Source: Bordetella parapertussis (GTDB taxonomy: Bacteria > Pseudomonadota > Gammaproteobacteria > Burkholderiales > Burkholderiaceae_D). Taken from it: a stretch of 64,000 bases of DNA. Every line of letters begins with the position of its first letter. The first letter of the stretch is position 1. The notes beneath the pieces were generated by a model. That model saw nothing but the letters and a program-made list of their open reading frames with translations. It searched no databases and was not told the DNA's origin. Location: positions 1 to 64,000 of the forward strand of contig CAMBFZ010000019.1 in NCBI GenBank assembly GCA_945866125.1, in the 5' to 3' direction. Positions 61,428-64,000 of this stretch are shown here, in pieces. Position numbers and translations under genes: made by a program.

Positions 61428-62836
61428 GCTGCAGCTCTTTCTTTCAACGCAGCCGGTGCCAGGGGCGCGCTGGCCCTTGCCAGCCTTGCTTCATCAATCA
61501 GCGTGACGCGCACCAGAAAAAAATGTCGGTGGTCAGGCGTGTAGAGTTTTTCCAGCGCCACGGATATCCCGCCGTCACTGCGCCGCATGAGCCACGCGGT
61601 CGCTTTGTTGGTGGCAAGGATGGCATTCTCGAGTTGGGCAATTTCGGTGTCGTTGTCGGACAAAATCCGCAGCTTGTCCCATAACAGACCGGAGTTGGCA
61701 TAGCGATCCATGGGCCCCAATAGCGTCGCCCAGGCATCCGACATGGAGATGATTGCAAAATGCTGGTCGAGCAGCCCAGTGATTTCATACGCCGCATCGG
61801 CGCGAGCCTCGTTGAGCAGTTCGCGCAAATCCCCAAAATCAAAAGGTAGCGGTTCGAGCATCATGTAATGCAGTCGCTCGGTCTGAAATTCCAGGAGCAT
61901 GGTGCTGATTTGCAGAATGGCGACGTGCTGATCCGGACGCTGAAACACCGCACGTAGTTTTCCGTGGGGCCCCGGCTGCACGGTGAGAAACAGCGCCTCC
62001 AGAGTTTGCTCATCGAGTTCAGGGAAAGCCAGAAATTTGCGCGCACCGGCATTGGCAAAAACAAGCTTGCCGTCAGAGCGGGCAATGAGCACCATGCCGG
62101 GCGATTGATACAGTGCCTGTGACGCGATGCCCAAGCCGTTTTGCAGTGCATTGGCTTGCTGTACCAGCGCGCGGGAAAGTCGGTCTGCACCTTCGGTGCG
62201 GCGCGCTACAAATAAATGCCCGAGTTCTGCCGTGATCAGCAGTTTTAAACCCAGCCAGATGACGCCGACTGCTTCGAGCAGCCATTGCCTTGGCATAGCC
62301 GCGCCAAGTGGCGCGGCAAGTAGCACGACCGTGCTCAGCAGCAGCACCGTTGCCAGGGTGCTGATGACGGAGAGGGTAGCGAGTGATTTACTGGATTCAA
62401 CCGATGTTTTGGCGGTTTTGGAGGCTTCGATAGCGATGCACAAATAACTCGCGCCCAGCATGGCCACAATAATCACGGCACCATTGATAGCAGGGGCTGC
62501 GGCCGGCGCTACTTGCGCGGCAATCGCTAACACCACGGCCGCACACACGCTGAGCAAAATGTGCTGGCGCGCCGGAACCGGTGGCTGCGCCACGCTGCCG
62601 GCGAGGCACAGTGCCGAGAGTAATTCAAACCCGGCAAAGCTATTGATATCAGCCGGTAGCACGTAGAAAAACAAGAGCCATGCGGCCACTGGCTGCACCA
62701 GCCCTAGCAAAATAGCCATCCAGCCAAATTGCTCAGAGGTGGTCAGTCTTGTGTGTTCATGCCGCAGTAAGGCGGTACCGATCAGCCCTGCGCTGCAGAG
62801 TAGAAAGAAGGCGACGATGGCGGCTTGAAATTGCAT
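61424..62836 (-). CDS. Membrane protein with PAS-like cytosolic domains, function unknown
   Basis: The protein has 470 residues. Residues 1-215 hold about seven hydrophobic segments (for example AIVAFFLLCSAGLIGTALL, MAILLGLVQPVAAWLLFFYVL, ITAELGHLFVA). The cytosolic part has two PAS-like segments (GMVLIARSDGKLVFANAGARKFLAFPELD and FAIISMSDAWATLLGPMDRYA). No histidine-kinase, cyclase or phosphodiesterase motif follows, so it is a sensor without a visible output domain. It is coupled to the HTH protein gene by an ATGA overlap, which suggests signal transfer between them. Confidence 0.78.
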   Translation of the reverse strand: MQFQAAIVAFFLLCSAGLIGTALLRHEHTRLTTSEQFGWMAILLGLVQPVAAWLLFFYVLPADINSFAGFELLSALCLAGSVAQPPVPARQHILLSVCAAVVLAIAAQVAPAAAPAINGAVIIVAMLGASYLCIAIEASKTAKTSVESSKSLATLSVISTLATVLLLSTVVLLAAPLGAAMPRQWLLEAVGVIWLGLKLLITAELGHLFVARRTEGADRLSRALVQQANALQNGLGIASQALYQSPGMVLIARSDGKLVFANAGARKFLAFPELDEQTLEALFLTVQPGPHGKLRAVFQRPDQHVAILQISTMLLEFQTERLHYMMLEPLPFDFGDLRELLNEARADAAYEITGLLDQHFAIISMSDAWATLLGPMDRYANSGLLWDKLRILSDNDTEIAQLENAILATNKATAWLMRRSDGGISVALEKLYTPDHRHFFLVRVTLIDEARLARASAPLAPAALKERAAA

Positions 62837-62850
62837 AAGCGGCGCGAGCG

Positions 62851-63711
62851 CTAGCGAGACGGCAAAGGCGCCGCAGAGGGCGCGGCACGCGGTTGCGGCA
62901 ACGCCGTCAGGGCCGGGTCGAGCGCCGCGGCCTGCATGGTTTGCTCGGTTTCATTGTCTTCGTCGGTCTGTAGTGGCACCGCAACCGCTTGCGCGATATT
63001 TTCAGGCGCGACGGCGGCTTGAGTAATCCGGTGCGATTGCGTGTGCTGCGCTAAGGGCGCATCAAGCGCCGGCGTGACCGGCTCCATCATCAGCAGTGCC
63101 GCCAGTAAGCCGGTTGCCGATAAGGCCAGCGCTCTGGCCGGCAAGGATATCTGCCTCAGGCGGCCACAAGCGGCGCGGACCATGCCCGACAGGCGCACTA
63201 ATCTGGCATCGGGATCGATATCCCAGCGCAGCATGCGGCTTCCCAAAAACTGTATTTTTCGCTGATCTGCCTGCGGATCAAGGGCGTCAAACAAGGCTAC
63301 AATCGGCAGCTGCGCACCGAGGAATTCGCCCGCTAATTTCACCATCTCGCGGAATTCACGCTCCGGCATCGCCGAGGCATTGCGTACTAGCAGTAATTGT
63401 TCGCTGCTCGTAGCGAACCTTGCTGGACGCCGCTGACGAGGACCGCTTAAGGTGTTGTCGGAGAGTGTTGCCAGTGCCTTGTTATAGCGCCGGGATGTCG
63501 CTTCGGTGACTAAGTCTGCAAACTGCTCGGGATCATAGTTAAGCACGGTAAGCCTCTCGCGCTCGTGCAGCCAACATTGCAGCACCCGGACATAACTAAG
63601 CAGCTTGCGCGAGTCTGCGCAGACGATCGCTACGTGCAGCGGATCGTCGGCCAGATAGCGGCAGACGATCGCAAAGTGCTCTTGATCTTCAGGTTGGATA
63701 ATGGTCGGCAT
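62851..63711 (-). CDS. Bitopic membrane protein with an ATPase-like cytosolic domain lacking Walker motifs
   Basis: The protein has 286 residues. Residues 1-190 form a soluble strand-helix domain (HVAIVCADSRKLLSYVRVL, QLLLVRNASAMPEREFREMV, LPIVALFDALDP) that looks like an AAA-type fold, but no GxxxxGK[ST] is seen. A membrane segment at about 195-212 (ALALSATGLLAALLMM) is followed by a Pro/Ala-rich periplasmic tail. The pattern faintly recalls DamX/ExeA-like proteins, without their motifs. It is first in the four-gene signalling cluster, and two ATACT/AGTAT motifs lie upstream. Confidence 0.72.
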   Translation of the reverse strand: MPTIIQPEDQEHFAIVCRYLADDPLHVAIVCADSRKLLSYVRVLQCWLHERERLTVLNYDPEQFADLVTEATSRRYNKALATLSDNTLSGPRQRRPARFATSSEQLLLVRNASAMPEREFREMVKLAGEFLGAQLPIVALFDALDPQADQRKIQFLGSRMLRWDIDPDARLVRLSGMVRAACGRLRQISLPARALALSATGLLAALLMMEPVTPALDAPLAQHTQSHRITQAAVAPENIAQAVAVPLQTDEDNETEQTMQAAALDPALTALPQPRAAPSAAPLPSR

Positions 63712-63738
63712 TGTCGGTTTAAAAACTCACCCCAAAAT

Positions 63739-63750
63739 TATACTAAAGTA
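63739..63750 (-). promoter_or_regulatory. ATACTAAAGTAT palindrome upstream of the signalling cluster
   Basis: This exact ATACT-WW-AGTAT palindrome lies 28-39 bases before the first gene of the 60-63.7 kb cluster. On the gene strand it runs into TATAAT, a perfect -10 box, so the site may overlap the promoter. Confidence 0.6.
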
Positions 63751-63805
63751 TTAGTTTCTGTAGGAAACTTTAGCGGGTGTGTTTGCTAAATTGGCCTAGA
63801 AATTA

Positions 63806-63817
63806 ATACTTTAGAAT
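63806..63817 (-). promoter_or_regulatory. ATACTTTAGAAT motif, second site
   Basis: One mismatch from the palindrome, 67 bases upstream of the first site (about six to seven helical turns). Two sites on one promoter suggest cooperative binding. Confidence 0.45.
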
Positions 63818-63874
63818 GATATTTTTGGATCTGAGTAAATCGACCGCACGCACCGGCCCGCCAGGCCGGTGGGC

Positions 63875-64000
63875 TTAGTTGCCCGCGATTCTGCCGGCCA
63901 GATGCGCCAGTGCTTCTTCCACTTGATCGACCAGAATCAGGCACTGGTCACCGGGTTTCAGCAAAGCCAGCCCGCGGTCGATGGCTAAAAACTCACCGAA
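63875..64000 (-). CDS. C-terminal end of a probable cyanophycin-synthetase/Mur-ligase-type protein (partial)
   Basis: The minus strand is open from the window edge to a TAA at 63875-63877, giving 41 residues. The text EFLAIDRGLALLKPGDQCLI and DQVEEALAHL resembles the end of the Mur-ligase-like domain in cyanophycin synthetase and related ATP-dependent peptide ligases. The identification rests on a short tail and is tentative. A GC-rich inverted repeat, CACCGGCC/GGCCGGTG, follows the stop without a T-run. Confidence 0.5.
   Translation of the reverse strand, partial: FGEFLAIDRGLALLKPGDQCLILVDQVEEALAHLAGRIAGN

Noticed and set aside
63852..63870. GC-rich inverted repeat CACCGGCC / GGCCGGTG after the partial ligase gene
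   Set aside because: No T-run in either direction, so it was not called a terminator; may be chance in GC-rich DNA.
1..64000. CRISPR arrays, tRNA or rRNA genes, riboswitches
   Set aside because: Looked for regular direct repeats with spacers, cloverleaf-like segments and long conserved leaders; none could be supported by eye.

Overview
The window looks like the chromosome of a Gram-negative betaproteobacterium, probably Burkholderiales and perhaps Oxalobacteraceae-like. This rests on protein style, outer-membrane export systems and gene neighbourhoods; no rRNA or tRNA was seen, so the taxonomy is inference. The sequence is gene-dense. Most assignments come from motifs read directly in the translations.

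Layout. (1) 1-4.3 kb: the 5' part of a DUF1538 membrane protein gene, an exported fumarylacetoacetase-fold protein, a membrane-anchored GltB-like FMN/Fe-S protein and a metallo-beta-lactamase-fold hydrolase. (2) 4.3-10 kb: a czc/cus-type heavy-metal RND efflux operon (outer-membrane channel, lipoprotein adaptor, inner-membrane pump). (3) 10-16 kb: a small beta-barrel protein, an unrecognised protein with FPxGT repeats, a 5'-truncated CoxE-like VWA gene next to a MocA-like nucleotidyltransferase, then two near-identical small secreted proteins made by a tandem duplication of about 1.07 kb that also left a broken copy of the start of a MerR-type regulator. (4) 16-22 kb: an MMPL/RND transporter fused in frame to a LolA-like outer-membrane lipoprotein-sorting protein, its outer-membrane barrel partner, and a methyltransferase. 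(5) 22-24.6 kb: an orphan gene and a Sel1-repeat protein. (6) 24.7-31.8 kb: the conserved transglutaminase / ATP-grasp plus alpha-E / DUF2126 operon, with two inverted repeats in its upstream region.

(7) 32-52 kb: one uninterrupted minus-strand type VI secretion operon in the order tssB, tssC, hcp, tssE, tssF, tssG, clpV, vgrG, a MORN-repeat (YwqK-like) gene, a DUF4280 PAAR-like gene, a small membrane protein gene, tssJ, tssK, tssL, tssM, tssA. All thirteen core components plus a spike-tip candidate are present. Most junctions overlap or are a few bases apart, which suggests translational coupling. (8) 52-54.7 kb: a coiled-coil protein divergent from a hybrid histidine kinase, then a decayed IS3-family remnant. 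(9) 55.7-60 kb: a large secreted calpain-like protease with RTX repeats and a second Sel1-repeat protein. (10) 60-64 kb: a minus-strand signalling cluster (LuxR-type response regulator, membrane-tethered HTH protein, PAS-like membrane protein, bitopic protein) and the 3' end of a probable ATP-grasp/Mur-ligase-type gene.

The most interesting signal that gene calls do not explain is a 12-bp palindrome, ATACT-WW-AGTAT. It occurs exactly or with one mismatch upstream of the type VI operon, in the divergent promoter region of the coiled-coil protein and sensor kinase, and twice upstream of the 60-63.7 kb signalling cluster. This suggests one regulon linking secretion and its signalling genes. Other points of note are the transporter/LolA fusion with an internal ribosome-binding site, the RTX calpain with a complete catalytic triad, and the two uncharacterised proteins inside the type VI operon.
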